Translations under genes and position numbers: made by a program | Part shown: positions 10,087 through 22,937 of the stretch, in pieces | Position numbering within the stretch: position 1 is the stretch's first letter | How the letters are laid out: every line of letters starts with the position of its first letter | Assembly (NCBI GenBank): GCA_013396635.1 | Contig: WBMW01001316.1 | Span: 94,923 to 158,922, forward strand | Length of the DNA stretch: 64,000 nt | From: Penelope pileata | Lineage: Eukaryota > Chordata > Aves > Galliformes > Cracidae | Direction: 5' to 3' | Notes under the pieces: generated by a model | The model's database searches: none | What the model saw: the letters and a program-made list of their open reading frames with translations, nothing else | Told to the model about the DNA's origin: nothing

Positions 10087-10480
10087 TGTAAGGTTCACCG
10101 ATTCCAAGGAAAGCACTCGGAGGCAAGCTCAGATCCATCAGTTTAATAGCGGGGCACTCACGATACCAGAGCGGCTGCGGGGCGGTCTGTGCCGATAGGG
10201 CTGGCAGTGGCGGCAGCAAGCTGGTAAGGGTTCAGCAGCAGGGTTCAGCCGGAGCAGGAAGGAGGAGCCCCACCATGGTATCGTGGCCATTTATATAGTA
10301 GTGGGGGACAAATACAGATCTGGGTAAACAAGGTCATTCGTACAAAACAAGGGTGCTTGCTCACAGCTACTTCTCTCACAAACAAGTTTTCATCTAGCTC
10401 TCTGCAGGTGCACAGGCCGAGGCAGTGTCCTTGTGTTCCCAAGCTAACATGAGCCCTTTCTCATGGGCTGGTCCCCTGTT
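10087..10480 (-). mobile_element. Probable solo LTR, minus orientation
   Basis: Read on minus, this stretch has a TATA box (CTATATAAATGG, plus about 10283-10294) and about 150 bases of GC-rich sequence that would be R/U5. A polyadenylation signal follows (ATTAAACTGATGG, near 10140), and the end is GAACCTTACA (10087). This is the layout of a retroviral LTR. The 5' border near 10450-10490 (TGAACAGGGG or TGGCCTG) is not fixed and I found no convincing target duplication. No primer site follows its end, so it is a solo or 3' LTR. The family is not identified. Confidence 0.55.
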
Positions 10481-10489
10481 CAGGCCATG

Positions 10490-12845
10490 ATCTGTGATCT
10501 TCCATACACCATCCAAAGCTCCCCAGGGCCACACAGCTCCTCCTGAAGCCCTCTCAGTGCACTGTGCCTGTGTCCCAGGCTGTGCATGCTTGTCACACAG
10601 CCAGAGCAGGTGTCACCCCCAGGGCCCAGCTCCCGGTCAGGCAGGGACACAGTTGCCCGCAGTCACCACTGGCAGAGAGCGTGAACACAGGTATGCCTGG
10701 TTAGCACCCATCTGACCCCTGCCTTTTCCACCAGGCCTTTGCATGGGCCCCCTTCCTTGCAGCTCCAAGAGGAAAAATGTATGGAGGGTGTTTCTGTCCA
10801 ACCCAATGACAACTGGAGAGCAACTGTGACTACTGCTTATGTTTTGCAGTGTGCCAATTCCTGCAAGAAGAGTTGCAGCCTCATGTAGCAATGCCCTCCA
10901 TGTGGTCCATTGCCCTTCCTCCAGAGCTTTCAGCTCTGTTGGTTCCAGAGCACCCCAGCTGTAAAGGGGACAGCCCTTTTGGGGCACTTTCCCTTCCTGC
11001 TGCAGGAAGCAGCTCCCCAGCACAGCACATCCTGAGCTACCAGAGTAGGAGTGCAGCCCGAGCCCCTTCCAGTGGGCAGCCATGCTCTGCAGACCACAAG
11101 GCCAGCTGCCGTCCAGGCTGCGCTCAGATTTGCACCCATGCTCTGTGCGTTCTCTGCTCTTTAATCTCTTTGAACCTGGAGATGCTCCTAGCGGTGCCTG
11201 CAAGCACATGCACACACCAGCCTGCTCTCTGCACACACCTTTCCTGAGCTCCCTGCTTTTACTGCTCTGAAGCAGTAATGGCACTTTCTTTTTTCTAGTT
11301 TTTTTTTTCCCCTTTAAAAACAAAACAAACCCAAACTTACAGTTTAACTCTGCAATATTGAACCCTTTTGTTCTTGTTCCCTGAACTTGTGCTACCCCAT
11401 GGAGATGATCGTTCCCTTCCTTGCCCAGACCTGCTGTCCTGCTCAGCCAGATAATGATTTGCTGCGTTTTGGGGGCTGGGCCGGGGTTGTTCGTGTTGCT
11501 GTGAACAATGCAGCAGAGGCCCGTGTTGGTTTTCCCACTCACTTCTCTCTTTTTAGCTCATTTGGATGCTTCTCCCATACTGATGCTAGCCTTTTCTTCA
11601 GACATATTTAATCCCCCCTGAGGCCTCCTCCACTTTTCCAGTGCATATGCTGGCATTAAATTGCCTGTTACCCTGTCCTAATTTCCACGGCACAATTGCT
11701 GGGAGGATAATCATCATTTATCTTTTTTTTCTCTTTGCTGTGTCCCCTTGCATTGTTTATTCTTCATCTAGACAGCGAGGGCCTGCAAGTCCTTTCATGA
11801 CTATTATTTTTTCCACATGTCCAAGCTCAAAATGAGAACGAGAAAGCTGCCAGGGTTGATCCTGACTTGGCTGGCATTTCTATTGCATTTTTCTTTTTAA
11901 CCTTTTGAGAACATTTTCTGCAGTTTTGCCCTGCTGACTTAGCAGAGGTGAAGCCGGAGGTGTCAGGGGTGGGTGGGGGCCCAGTGCTGAGGCCTGCTGC
12001 AGGGATGTGGCTTAGCAGAGGCACCTTGGCTGCAGTCAGGCTGGAAACTGCCTGCGGTTGGGATCGGGGAAGGAGGTTCTGGCCGTTACACTGTTCCTGC
12101 TGTGACTTTTGGAGTGCAGCTCAATCTGGGACCTTTTGGTTGGCTTGAGAAGTACTGGATATCTTACCAATATGTGAAGTCTGGGTGGGAGGCAAGGTTT
12201 TCTTCTTCGAATGGCAAACAAAATACACCTGGGAACTGTGTTAGATGGAACCACAAAGTCTGCGAAGCCACAGCATGTTAGCTAGCGTGGGTGCAAAATC
12301 CAGAACCTGTAGTGCCCAGTTATTGTTTTGTCCTCAGTAGAAGCTGTTGGATCAAGAGAAGCCAAACGCTTGGTGATATTGCCATCTTCCTTTTAAGCTG
12401 CTCAGATTAATGGGACAAATTCTCATTCAGAGGAATCGGGTACAGATCCCCAGTGGCTGCACTACCTTGACTCTGGCTGTAGAGTAGTACAAATCACAGC
12501 AGAATATCATCATTAATTTCAGCTGTCCCTGTTCAGACAAATTATCATTCATCTCCCCAGATGGGTATCTCAGTAGGAGACCTTTATTTTATCATCTTAG
12601 TGTAAAAAATCCCCACCGCTTCCTCCCTCCAAATTAGCAGCCTGTGATTTCTCTGCAGAAGACGATCTTAGGTGTAGCACTGTGACTTATGCTTGACCAT
12701 AAGCTGCTTTATGCAGCACCAGACACAGCACTGGAATGCTTTTACCTTCCAACACATACCCGAAATGTCTCAGCAGGGCCTTGTCTGGCTGCTCAGGAGT
12801 TAGTCACTTCCTCCAGCCTGTGGGGAAGAGAGCAAAATTAAAGAA
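10490..12845. other. Intergenic, includes an unexplained long minus-strand ORF
   Basis: Between 10637 and 11542 the minus strand is open for 301 codons, starting MSGKTNTGLCC. No signal peptide, domain or splice structure is recognisable. Composition is GC-rich, where chance ORFs are longer. The lysine run GKKKTRKKK is simply a translated oligo-T tract. The rest of the stretch shows nothing. Confidence 0.3.
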
Positions 12846-13117
12846 GTGCTGCTGTGTTCCCACAAAGCCCACTGCCAGTGTGCTGGGCAAAAAAGTGGAA
12901 CATGGAAGTTCCACACAAACATGAGGAAGAACTGCTGTGCAGTGAGGGTGCAGAGCCCTGGAACAGCTGCCTGGAGAGGCGGGGGAGTCTCCTTCTCTGG
13001 AGACACCCAAACCCTCCTGGTTCCTGTGCACCCTGCTGTAGGGAGCTGCTCTGGGGGGCTGGGCTGGGGGAGCTCCGGAGGTCCCTTCCAGCCCCCATAA
13101 TTCTGTGTTTCTGTGAA
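12846..13117 (+). mobile_element. CR1 LINE 3' fragment
   Basis: It reads GGAAGTTCCACACAAACATG, then CTGGAACAGCTGCCTGGAGA, CTTCTCTGGAGACACCCAAA and GGTCCCTTCCAGCCCCCATA, and ends ATTCTGTGTTTCTGTGAATC, the CR1 tail in plus orientation. It is near-complementary to the copy at 1721, which places both in one subfamily. Confidence 0.9.
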
Positions 13118-15974
13118 TCCCTGCTGCTCTGTATGCAAAGTGCCCAGGGTGCAGGACCCGACCTGGGTGTCATCTGGTTACTGGTGGCTTATCTGGGATT
13201 ATGTTCCTGAATTAACTAAATACCATAACGTGTAATTTGCAGTTGTTACACTGAGCTCCACCACAACGGGTGGCTGCTCACCTGGACTTGGATTGCCTCA
13301 ATTACTTTGTGGAAAAATGCCTTCCACATCACCATTTCTAAGTGCTATTTAAGAAGTCTGTAACCTGCTACAAGTTAAAATGGTCCTAAGGAGGCTACCT
13401 GGGGATGCTTTAGTCTAATTTTGACATCTCAGTTTTGTCATCAGTGCTAGACCTGTGCTGCCTGACGGGTCAGGATTGTGAAATAAACCACACAGTTTGG
13501 TGGGGCTCTGGGGACAGCAGGGCCTCTGGGGGGTGCTGAAGGGCTGCGTCTCCTGTTGGGGAGGTGCTGGGATGCCAGCCCAGGCAGTGTCCCCATGCCA
13601 CCACTTGTGCAGCAGACGCTGCCCTGCATGTGGGACAGGAATTCAGCCTCAGGGCTTGCTCTCGCCTCTTGCTGAGCCAGTGGACAAGGCAGCCAAGGGA
13701 GAGGCCCAGGCCAGGCGCTGGCAGCCGCCCCAGCACCAGAGGCAGCCATCAAGGGGCATGGCCGGACACCGCGAGGCCTCATCCCCCTGCCCACGCCTGC
13801 CCCAGCTGCGGCTACAGCCCAACCCAACCACAGCTCCTTCCTGCGCTCTCCTGGGGACACTGTGCTTTACAGTCTTACTGTGAAATAACAAGAAGCAGGT
13901 TTCTGAAATCAGGAAATTTCTCCAACAGTCTTCTGTGCTTTTGCTGTAATTGCTCCACATATTCCTCTGACAATTCCTGTGACCTCACTTCCCCCCTCAA
14001 AAAAGCCAAAACGGAAGAAAGAAAAGGCAACTCCCACCATCCCTCAGTCTTAGCAGAGCTCTCCACATACCAAAGGAGAAGCAGAGGCTGCCATCTCTGT
14101 ATTTGGAGCTCTTCTCATATGTTTGTTAACCCTCAGGGTGCAATGGATGAGAATTACTCTTTTGCAACGTTTGTTTGGCTGCCAAACAGGAAAAATGATT
14201 AGCAGCTCAAAGGTTGTGCTGCTGTGTTTTGAAAGAGGAGCCCTCGTCATGGGCTGCCCTTTCTCTTGGGTCCTGCACCCGTGGTGCTGGCACAGGGAGC
14301 TGCTCCGCTGCCCGCGGACACGTGGCCTCTCCTCCACCCCAGGCACGACCCAGCCCTGCCCTGCACACAGCACCCCTGTGCAGCAACGCCGCTTCAGTAC
14401 CCTCTGCAAGGACTCTGGCGTCTTAAAGACGAGGAGGAGGATGAGTCTGGGACATGCACTTTATGGCTCAACAAAGAGATTTAAAACAGATTTCTGAGTG
14501 AATTATTATTGTTCCCATTATCAGTCCCTGCCGGTCTCTGGTTCCTCCTCACAGCCTGTCCACTCGGAGCAGGGCAGTTCATGTAGGGTTTAGCTGTATT
14601 TGGGCCCGGTGGAGCTCAGGAGTTGGGTGCATGAAGTTTGGAAGCCTCAGAGCAGGCTGCAGTGACCACTAAAGTAGTTGTCCTCAGTGGCTGGCACAGG
14701 AACACCTCCTGGGCACACCTTGTGCTCAACAGTGACGTGATTGCTGTGAGCTGTCTGTGCGCTCAGGTACACCCATGCCTGTGCCAGTCTAGGTATTTTG
14801 TAAGGAGAAATTGTTCAGAAGGGTGACTGAAAATTTCTGGCTTTGGATTGAAGCCTTCCTCGTATCACAGATGCTGAATCTGTTCATTATGTTGATGGGT
14901 GTTAGCAACGAAGTTTGAACTCTGTTCAGATTTTCCCTGAGTTTGGCAGTGAGGAGCCAGAGCTCTGGGCTGGGTTCAGGCTCGTTGTTACGTATAAATC
15001 ATGTCAGTTCCATTTTTTCCCGTCTCCTTTTGCCAATAATTTGTTACAGCACAGAGATTTCCTGTCGTCTCATCTTCTTGTCATCCTATGTCCTTCCAAA
15101 AGCACTTTGTTGCTGTTGATTAGCTTCTGTCCTGTCAGCTCTCTGCAGCGAGCTGCTGATCCCAAGGGGAAGTGTCACAGTCAGCTCTGGGACAGCCCTC
15201 CCATGTCCTCCAAAATGCGCGACCCATGTACGCGGCATTCAGAGGCCGCTCATGCAGACTGGAACAATGTTTTTTTTTCTGTTGGTTGACAGAAGATGTA
15301 GCCACACAGTCAGGCCAAGGCAGTTTGCAGTGAAATCACCATCTAGTCCAGGGAACATTATCCTCTGGCCAGAGCTTGGGACCAGGTGATGGGGCAATCC
15401 CCATCTCTGCCTGGAATGGATCCTGACTGTTTTTCATTTGCTAAAGAGAGGATGAAAACATTTCACCAGCCCAGTTAGGTGTTAGATTGATTCATGATCA
15501 TAAAGCCTTTGATATCGTTTAATCAAAGAGCTGTTAAGGGCTTTAAAAGTTGTTATCATTTGTGGAATAGCTGCTAATTTTCTCTACAGAGTCTACAAGG
15601 AATATGGACTCTAATGCTATCTGGGGAGAAGGTATTAAATGCTCCCTCCTGGGTGCTGGGGAAGTTACCTTCAAGCCATGCACACATACTGATCAGAGTA
15701 CATTGTACTTTAGAAGCTTCTTCACATCTCATTAGACCTTTTCTTCTTGAGTCATCTCAGAAGAGGATAATTTACATTAAGTCTAGGCTATGTCTAGGGT
15801 CTGGATTTCTCAAGAAAATGTCTTGATAATAAAAGCAAACCCCCTTGCACTCCCAGAACGAGAATCACCAATGCTCTCCTCCACATCTTAAGTCCCAGGG
15901 CCATGATCTGAATCTCAAATAATTTGGATTTATATAGAAATGAGAAGCACAATTCTGGTTTAGTGGGTAATCTT
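13118..15974. other. Intergenic, nothing recognised
   Basis: GC-rich patches at 13500-13850 and 14250-14420 give overlapping ORFs on both strands with no domain. No repeat family recognised. Confidence 0.4.
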
Positions 15975-16044
15975 GGTGGTAGGTAGATGGTTGGACTAGA
16001 TGAACTTGGAGGTCTTTTCCAACCTTGATGATTCTGTGATTCCA
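15975..16044 (+). mobile_element. Short CR1 tail
   Basis: GATGGTTGGACTAGATGAAC, CTTGGAGGTCTTTTCCAACC and TTGATGATTCTGTGATTCC form the terminal 70 bases of a CR1 element in plus orientation. It is heavily 5'-truncated. Confidence 0.9.
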
Positions 16045-19000
16045 TTTGACAATTCTCATTTCCATCTTAGCTTGCCTCCATTGCTCCACTAAAAGAGGGT
16101 ACCAGAGACTTTGTAAATCCCTCTACACAGCACAGTCGTAGCCGGTGTGTGGTTCTCTAGCCACCACGCAGCGAGGTACCCGAGCCCATGCTGTCACACA
16201 TGGGCACGGGGGCTACCCCACTGCACCCCATGGTAGCCCCACTGGTCTATGAGCTCGGATGGGTTCAGCAGCAGTTGTCGGAGCCCACACTCCAGCAATC
16301 CACTTTGCATACCCACAGTGGAAACCTGCGGCTAGGAAAACATTTATCACCCACTGCTGTGTAAAAAGGAATTATTTTACAGACTTGAAAGAAAATGCAA
16401 AACTCATCTAGTATAAAATACATTGTTTTCTCTTTGTGTTTGTCCTGAAGAGAAAACTCTTAAAACCCTGCAAAGCCAATTACACTCTATCAAAATGAAT
16501 TACAGGGGGTGTTTATAGAATACCTGCTGTGAGAATCTGGCTCAGCTTGACAAACTGTATTTTTATTATTATTTATTTGTTTTTCTGCTTGACCTGTAGC
16601 TGTACAATGATACTGTAATGAAGCAAAAATGCTGACAGGTCATGTTCTGCTTCTATTGGCAGTGCTACTGTTCTGTATTTAAATGACAAATATCCTGGCG
16701 AAGCTCAGTAACTTTTACTTTATATTTCTTTCTTTCAGACATTGTTATACCTCTCTGGAACAGCCTTATTAACCTCCAAATTTCTCCGGTGGCACTGAAA
16801 TGATTAAATGTCTCTTTGTGGTAAGCAGTGCAAAGCTGTCCTCCATTCACCACGACAAACACTTCATGTCATTTCTTTAGGGAAGCAAAGTACATTTCAG
16901 CAACAAGAAAATGCAAATCAACATTGTTCTTGGTGTTTGCCCAACATGACATGCCATCACTTTCTGTTTTCAAATTCTGATTTTCTCCTGTAATACACAA
17001 CATATTCCAAAATCTCATGTTTTTAACATTTGCTGTGCTAACTGGTGTCTAAAAGGAACTATCTGAGTCACCGTCGCTTATGAAATTATACAATTTTAAA
17101 TACTTTCAAGACACAGGGGAAGGTACTTTTATGTGTTCTGTCAGTATTTTATAAGCAAGTAGACCAAAGCTTTAAAGGAGCATCGCCGTACCGTCCGGGT
17201 ACCCACCTTCCTCCCGACCCGCACAAGCAGGGCCCGGGGCTCTGTGCCACCTCGGCGCAGCCCCTCCAGTGCTGCTGCTCGGAGCAGGCGTTTCTCACAG
17301 CGCTGACCAACAGCCGTGGTGGCAACCGATACAAGAACTGAGGAGCAGGGCTCATTCCCATGGGCTTCTGATAACATCTGACTCCTGTATGGCTCAAAAG
17401 CAGGCTCTGGCTGTGAGCACTCTGCTCAGCAGACTGCAAGACCCCTGGGGATGGTACCCCCAGCAGAACTGTCCCCGGGACCGCCCGGACAGCAGCTGGT
17501 TCCCATTTTCCTCCTGACCCTGGACCACACGTATTGGCAATGTCTGTCTGGTGAGACAGAGCAGTTTGGTTTGCTGAGATGCTCAGGCCTGAAGCTGGAC
17601 TCCCCTGTGACAGGATCCATAGCACAGCACAGGCCACTCGCCAGGGCTGACCTAACCGCCCTGCTGGCACCATGCGTGAGCTTCAAGCTTTGGCCAGCAG
17701 AAAGCATGACTTTCTGCTCTGTGGGGAATTTCCACATACATAAAACAGAAGGTTTTTTTTTTTTGTGTGTGTGGAATATACCAAGAAAATTTCCCTCCCA
17801 ATGGGAAATTGCCATTTAATTTTAAAACAATCAAAACAAGTATTCCAAAGCAAGTGAGCTGGCAAGAAATGGTATTTTCAGGGGGAACTTCGCCCAGCAT
17901 CCACTGAATAGTGGACAAACACAACGCATTCATGCAAGAGCTGCCATTGTGCTACACTGAGTCAGCATTTCTGCCTGGAAAACACTCGGACTGCAACCAC
18001 TCTTCTTCCTCTCCCTTCTTTATGCTCTGCACTTGTTCTTTACCTCCCAGTGACTCTGCAACATCGATCTGGGGACTGAAATCAGAACAGCTGCTCTGAG
18101 GCTCTCCATAAGGACAAAATTCTGAAAGTGCTTAAATACAGCAATTTCTGGCACTGGTCTATGGACTACTCTTCTAAGCCCCACACAGTAAAGTATTTCT
18201 CACTGAATTAAGGGGACTTGAGGTATGTGCTTATGCATTTGCGTGAACATATAGCCTGTTGAATCAAAAGAAGCTATTGGGAGTGAAGTCCTTCAAGATC
18301 ACATGAGTTTCGTTCTAAAAGTAGCTGTTATTTATTTCCAAGAGCTAATCTTGTTTATAACAAAGAAATACTCAAAATTCCTTTCCCAAGGCTGGATAGT
18401 CCTGGAGCACATCCGCACCAAACAGGGACAAAAATAAGCTTGATTTTAGACAGGGTAAATAAGCAAGTGCTTACTAGTCCCTTGGCTTCTTTCTGCCCCA
18501 CTGGTCTCTTCTCTAGTCCCCCATAAACAGAAAACCTAGGGCTTGGCTTTATAGCCTTCTCCTAGGTCTGCTGCATTTGATGGAACTCTTCTGTTAGACT
18601 GAAGAGTTTTTGCAGCAGACCTTGCAGAAGATGGCAATATTTTTATACAGCTTTCTCTTCCAGTGTCTAGAGAAAGAATTATTAGAACGCTGGTCCAGCA
18701 CACAGGCACCCCCAGACTCTACTTTGTTACTTACATCAAAATTACTCTGCTTTCTATTTGAGCATTCTTTAGGAGTGTAAAATCTGTAGACTGAATAGCT
18801 TTCCAATTTCTAGCTCATTTCTACATACAGCCTTCAAACCATCATTTTTTCTGAAGCACATCACGCACAAAGGTAAGTATACGAACAACCATTATAACCA
18901 AGCACTTACAAAATGAACATGCGCCAGACCAGAAGCCCTGCCGGGCTGCAGTAAGGATGTTTACTGCTGATGAGTATGTCAGGCTGTCCTACAGATCTAC

Positions 19001-19208
19001 AGGCTGTGCTGCAGGCTGGAGGCTGTGGGTGGCAAAGGCTGCACAGCCACGTGAGCTGGATGCAGTCTCTAGCACTGCCAGGGCAGAGTCCTGGCTTCTT
19101 CCCCAGTAACTCCTTCTAAAGAAGCACAAGGCAAGGGGCAAGGTGAGACAGAGGAACACAAAATGTCCTCCTACTCCAGCTGATGAAGTTTGCATGATCA
19201 AGTGAAAT
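16045..19208. other. Intergenic, nothing recognised
   Basis: AT-rich unique sequence with a T11 run near 17755. There are no exon-like blocks or recognised repeats. Confidence 0.4.
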
Positions 19209-19993
19209 AACAGAATCACAGAATTGCAGGGGTTGGAAGGGACCTCGAGAGATCATCGAGTCCAACCCCCCTGCCAGAGCAGCTCCCTACAGCAGGGTGC
19301 ACAGGTGGGCGTCCAGGCGGGTCTGGAATATCTCCAGGGAAGGAGACTGCACACCTCCCTGGGCAGCCTGTGCCAGGGCTCCGTCACCCGCACCGTGAAG
19401 AAGTTCTTGTGCATATTGGTGTGGAACTTCCTGTGCTCCAGCTTAAGGCCATTGCCCCTTGTCCTGTCCCCACACACCACTGAAAAGAGATTGCCCACAT
19501 CCATTTCCCTCCCACACTTTAGATATTTGTAGACATTGATCAGATCCCCTCTCAGCCTTCTTTTCTCAAGGCTGAACATCCCCAGCTCTCTCAGCCTCTC
19601 CTCATAGGGGAGATGCTCCAGGCCCTTTATCATCTTTGTTCCCTCTGCTGGACTCTTTCCAGCAGGTCCCTGTCTTTTTTGTACAGGGGAGCCCAGAACT
19701 GGACACAGGGCTCCAGCTGAGGCCTGACCAGGGCGGAGCAGAGGGGGAGGATCACCTCCCTCGACCTGCTGGCAATGCTCTTTGTAATGCACCCCAGGAT
19801 CCCATTGGCCTTCTTGGCCACCAGGGCACCCTGCTGGCTCATGGCCAACCTGTCATCTACCAGGACCCCCAGGTCCTTCTCTGCAGAGCTCCTCTCCAGC
19901 AGCTCATCCCCCAGCCTGTACTGGTGCATGCAGTTATTCCTCCCCAGGTGCAGGACTCTACACTTGCTTTTGTTAAACCTCATCTGGTTTCTG
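19209..19993 (-). mobile_element. CR1 LINE, 3' end with part of the reverse-transcriptase ORF
   Basis: The plus strand opens AATCACAGAATTGCAGGGGT, the complement of a CR1 3' end. On minus, 19630-19983 is open for 118 codons. It opens MRFNKSKCRVLHLGRNN and continues LGVLVDDRLAMSQQGALVAK, ANGILGCITKSIASR and VRPQLEPCVQFWAPL, the conserved C-terminus of the CR1 ORF2 protein. It is 5'-truncated near 19993 and little decayed, so it is a fairly young copy. Confidence 0.93.
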
Positions 19994-22341
19994 TTCTGGC
20001 GTCCCTGGCCCTGACCATCTGCCCCTGTGCCATGAGGGACCCCAGCCGAGGGCAGCTACAGCGTGATCCCCACAGCTACGTGGCATGACGAGCCCCTGGC
20101 CCTCTGTGCCACCCAGGTCCCACTGACACATGCATCTCACTGCTTGGCAGTATTTTTCCAGACCCTTAGTTGCTACTTATGGTAACTTTACAGGAAACCA
20201 AGTCCAAGAGAGACCTCCTGAGCTCAAGTCCCTTCCCGCACTGAAAGCAGAGGGGTACAGGCGGTTCTGATTCATGTATATATTGTCATAGTACTCAATA
20301 CACACTTGGAAATCTTAAAGCAGATTGTGACTTGTCTTCTATAACTAAAATACATCAATACACAGACACACAAAGTGCTTTGCAAAATGACAGAAAAACT
20401 GTTCTTTTCATGTTACTTCAATACAAACATGACTGCATTTTGCTTTCGACTAGCTACTGCTCTAAGAGACGTATTGTCATCAAATAAATGAATTTGCTAT
20501 CCATATCTAAACAGTTTAATAAAAGGAGCAGACCAATCTGTACGTGGATTTTTTCATTCTTTTTTTCTTTTTTTTTGCAATTTGCATGCTAATATAGAAC
20601 TAGTAGGTTTAAAATCTCACTGAATGTGAATTAACTAGATTCTAAAATAATGTGGAAAGGAAAATAATGAAAAGTACAGCTTTTCGTTTAAACATATGCA
20701 GCTCTCTTCATGCAGAGTTTTCTTTACTTTTTTTTCTCTTTTAAAATTATACTTTGCATTAAAGAACATAGCCAGTGTAAACACAGTCTGTAACACTTAT
20801 AAAACAGTGCAAATTTCATAGAGTTCTGTGAGGAGGTTGAAATACATATTTATAATGGAGGTAAAATCACGTTCTTTCTCAGTAGAAAAATACGTATATG
20901 AAATGCCTATCTTGTGTGTTCTGAACTTAACTTCACAAAACAGCAAGTTATAATTCTATGCTGTAGAATAAATTAGTATCTTTCCTAGATATCCATTTCT
21001 GTGTTAGTGTCAAATGCACAATAACAATACTAGAAAAAACAACAAGAGAAAGGCATTTTTTAGAACCTAAGAAAAAGCTTACAGATAATAGCTGATGTAA
21101 GAGGGCACAGAATGAAGTACTGGGGAAAGAAGCAATGGAAAAGTATCGACGACCTCTGTGAACTGCTGTGCATTTGGGATCATTCTCATGGCCTTTGGGC
21201 CAATTCTGGATACTTTTAAGTCTTAGGTCAGTGTCTGTTTTCACTTGGGACGGTAGGGTAAAATTAAGGAACCACTGCAAAATGTTAAGGATTTACTGAA
21301 CTTGTTTGCTGATGAAACCACAGGGCAGCAGAGTGCAGAGTGCTAACTTTTATTCGTGCAATCAAAAAGAGAACAATGCCAAAACACTGAAATACAGGCA
21401 AGACTGCCAGCCGTAAATATGTTTTTGGGGACTTGCTCCAGCAGATGTTAACGAGACAACACCCTCATGTCTACTGTGTTTTCATTAAAGCTGTGCCAAA
21501 AAATTGCAATCCTGGCTTCTGCCTCCGTCATTTAGAGCTTTCCCCAAGAACACGTTTGTCTCCATGGTCTGACTCTGCAACCCATGATCAGCTGAGTCCA
21601 AAATTCCTCATGAACCATACCGGTCTGAAGAAAACTCAGCTCACTGACTGCAGTGTGTGATGCTGAGTACCTGCCTAACGCTTCTTATCCAAAAGCAGCG
21701 AGAACGATGATGATACATGACAGTATCCTGTTTTGACTGACGGGACCATGCACATAAGAAATGCAAGAAATGCAAGACCTTGCCAGCTTCTTAAAAATAT
21801 CACTTTTCACAAGTTGCACAGAGTGGAAACACTCCTGCTTCAGCCATACTTAAAAATGACGTAAGTTGTCAGGTAGATAGAGAGGTACTGCCTTGGGTGA
21901 TCCTCCCTGCATGTGAAGTCAGTTTACTAGTAAACCTGGATAAGACAGCACTCCATCTCTGAATATTGCTGCAGTAATTACTTTCTGTTGCTGATGTTCT
22001 CAGAAAAAGGTTAATTTGAAATTGTAACTATTGATTTTGGGAAAAAAATACTATGTAAAATTACATTGCCTTTACTACAAATCTTAAAACAGCTCAAGAG
22101 ATCTTAAGAAATTAGAAATCAATGAATTCATCAACAAATTTATACTTTTTAAAAATGCCATAAAAAATCTGCAAAAAAATTTTCTGAAATAATTTATTAT
22201 CCACAGAAAAATTGTATTGAATCCTCCTAAACATCTTCCAATATTCTAGTAAGTTGTATAACAAAAACACGTTGCTAACCATTCACTAGGAATACAACAT
22301 GCCTCAATAAAAAACCAAGAGATGCTGATGCAAGCAGGTGA
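19994..22341. other. AT-rich sequence downstream of IL1RAPL2
   Basis: This is very AT-rich unique sequence with T- and A-runs near 20555-20580. Nothing coding is seen. Part could belong to a longer IL1RAPL2 3' UTR. Confidence 0.4.
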
Positions 22342-22376
22342 TTTATTCTGCAGTAACTGTTACTATGCACTTTATT
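22342..22376 (-). terminator. Candidate IL1RAPL2 polyadenylation signals
   Basis: Two AATAAA hexamers lie on the minus strand at 22371-22376 and 22342-22347, about 560-600 bases after the stop codon. T- and G-rich sequence follows them. This would make a short 3' UTR. Other AATAAA hexamers occur further on (for example at 21348-21353), so the true end is not fixed. Confidence 0.35.
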
Positions 22377-22937
22377 GATAAAGCTTCATCGGCGTTGTTT
22401 CAGCTGGTCATCTTCTAAAATGCAGCTAAGAGACAATGTTACCAGGAAGAATTCCTCCTGCTTCCTATCGAGAATGATTCACCTCTCGCAGTTTGTGCAG
22501 AAGATCATCATTTCTGTAGCATGATATGATACTAGAATTTCAAACTGTACTGAAGTTTATATGAAAAACCCAGCAACTTCTGTGTATTTCAAATACTACT
22601 ACATGAATATGAACACTGGAGATCATATACAGTGAACTTTTATCCATCCCAGATTGTAAACCTACTGTAGAGTAATGGGACGTGTTTTTTCTCTCCCCCT
22701 TTTTTAAAGAAGCAATCAAGCTGCATACTAAAAGACAGGAAGGACATTACTGACTTACAAAAGAATGCCCCCTTTGTCAATTTTTTGTAAAAGTAAACAA
22801 AAAAGTTCAAGTAGAAAAGCAAATAAACGTGCCATTGCTTCAAATATGATTTGCTGCCCCAAGGGATCTGGGCGAAGTTCTTTACAAATGTGTTTTCATG
22901 GCAGTCATGAAGCGTCTCAAAAGTGTCCTGATCTTCA
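22377..22937 (-). other. IL1RAPL2: Proximal IL1RAPL2 3' UTR
   Basis: This is AT-rich sequence directly after the stop codon, with no repeat or ORF worth calling. It is treated as 3' UTR because it lies between the stop and the first good AATAAA hexamers. The UTR could extend further into 20000-22340. Confidence 0.5.

Noticed and set aside
13564..14202. 212-codon ORF in a GC-rich patch
   Set aside because: Competing ORFs on both strands, no family similarity, no exon borders.
17751..17810. Inverted repeat around a T-run (GGGAATTTCC ... GAAAATTTCCC)
   Set aside because: Short and imperfect with an oligo-T loop. No element boundary or target duplication.
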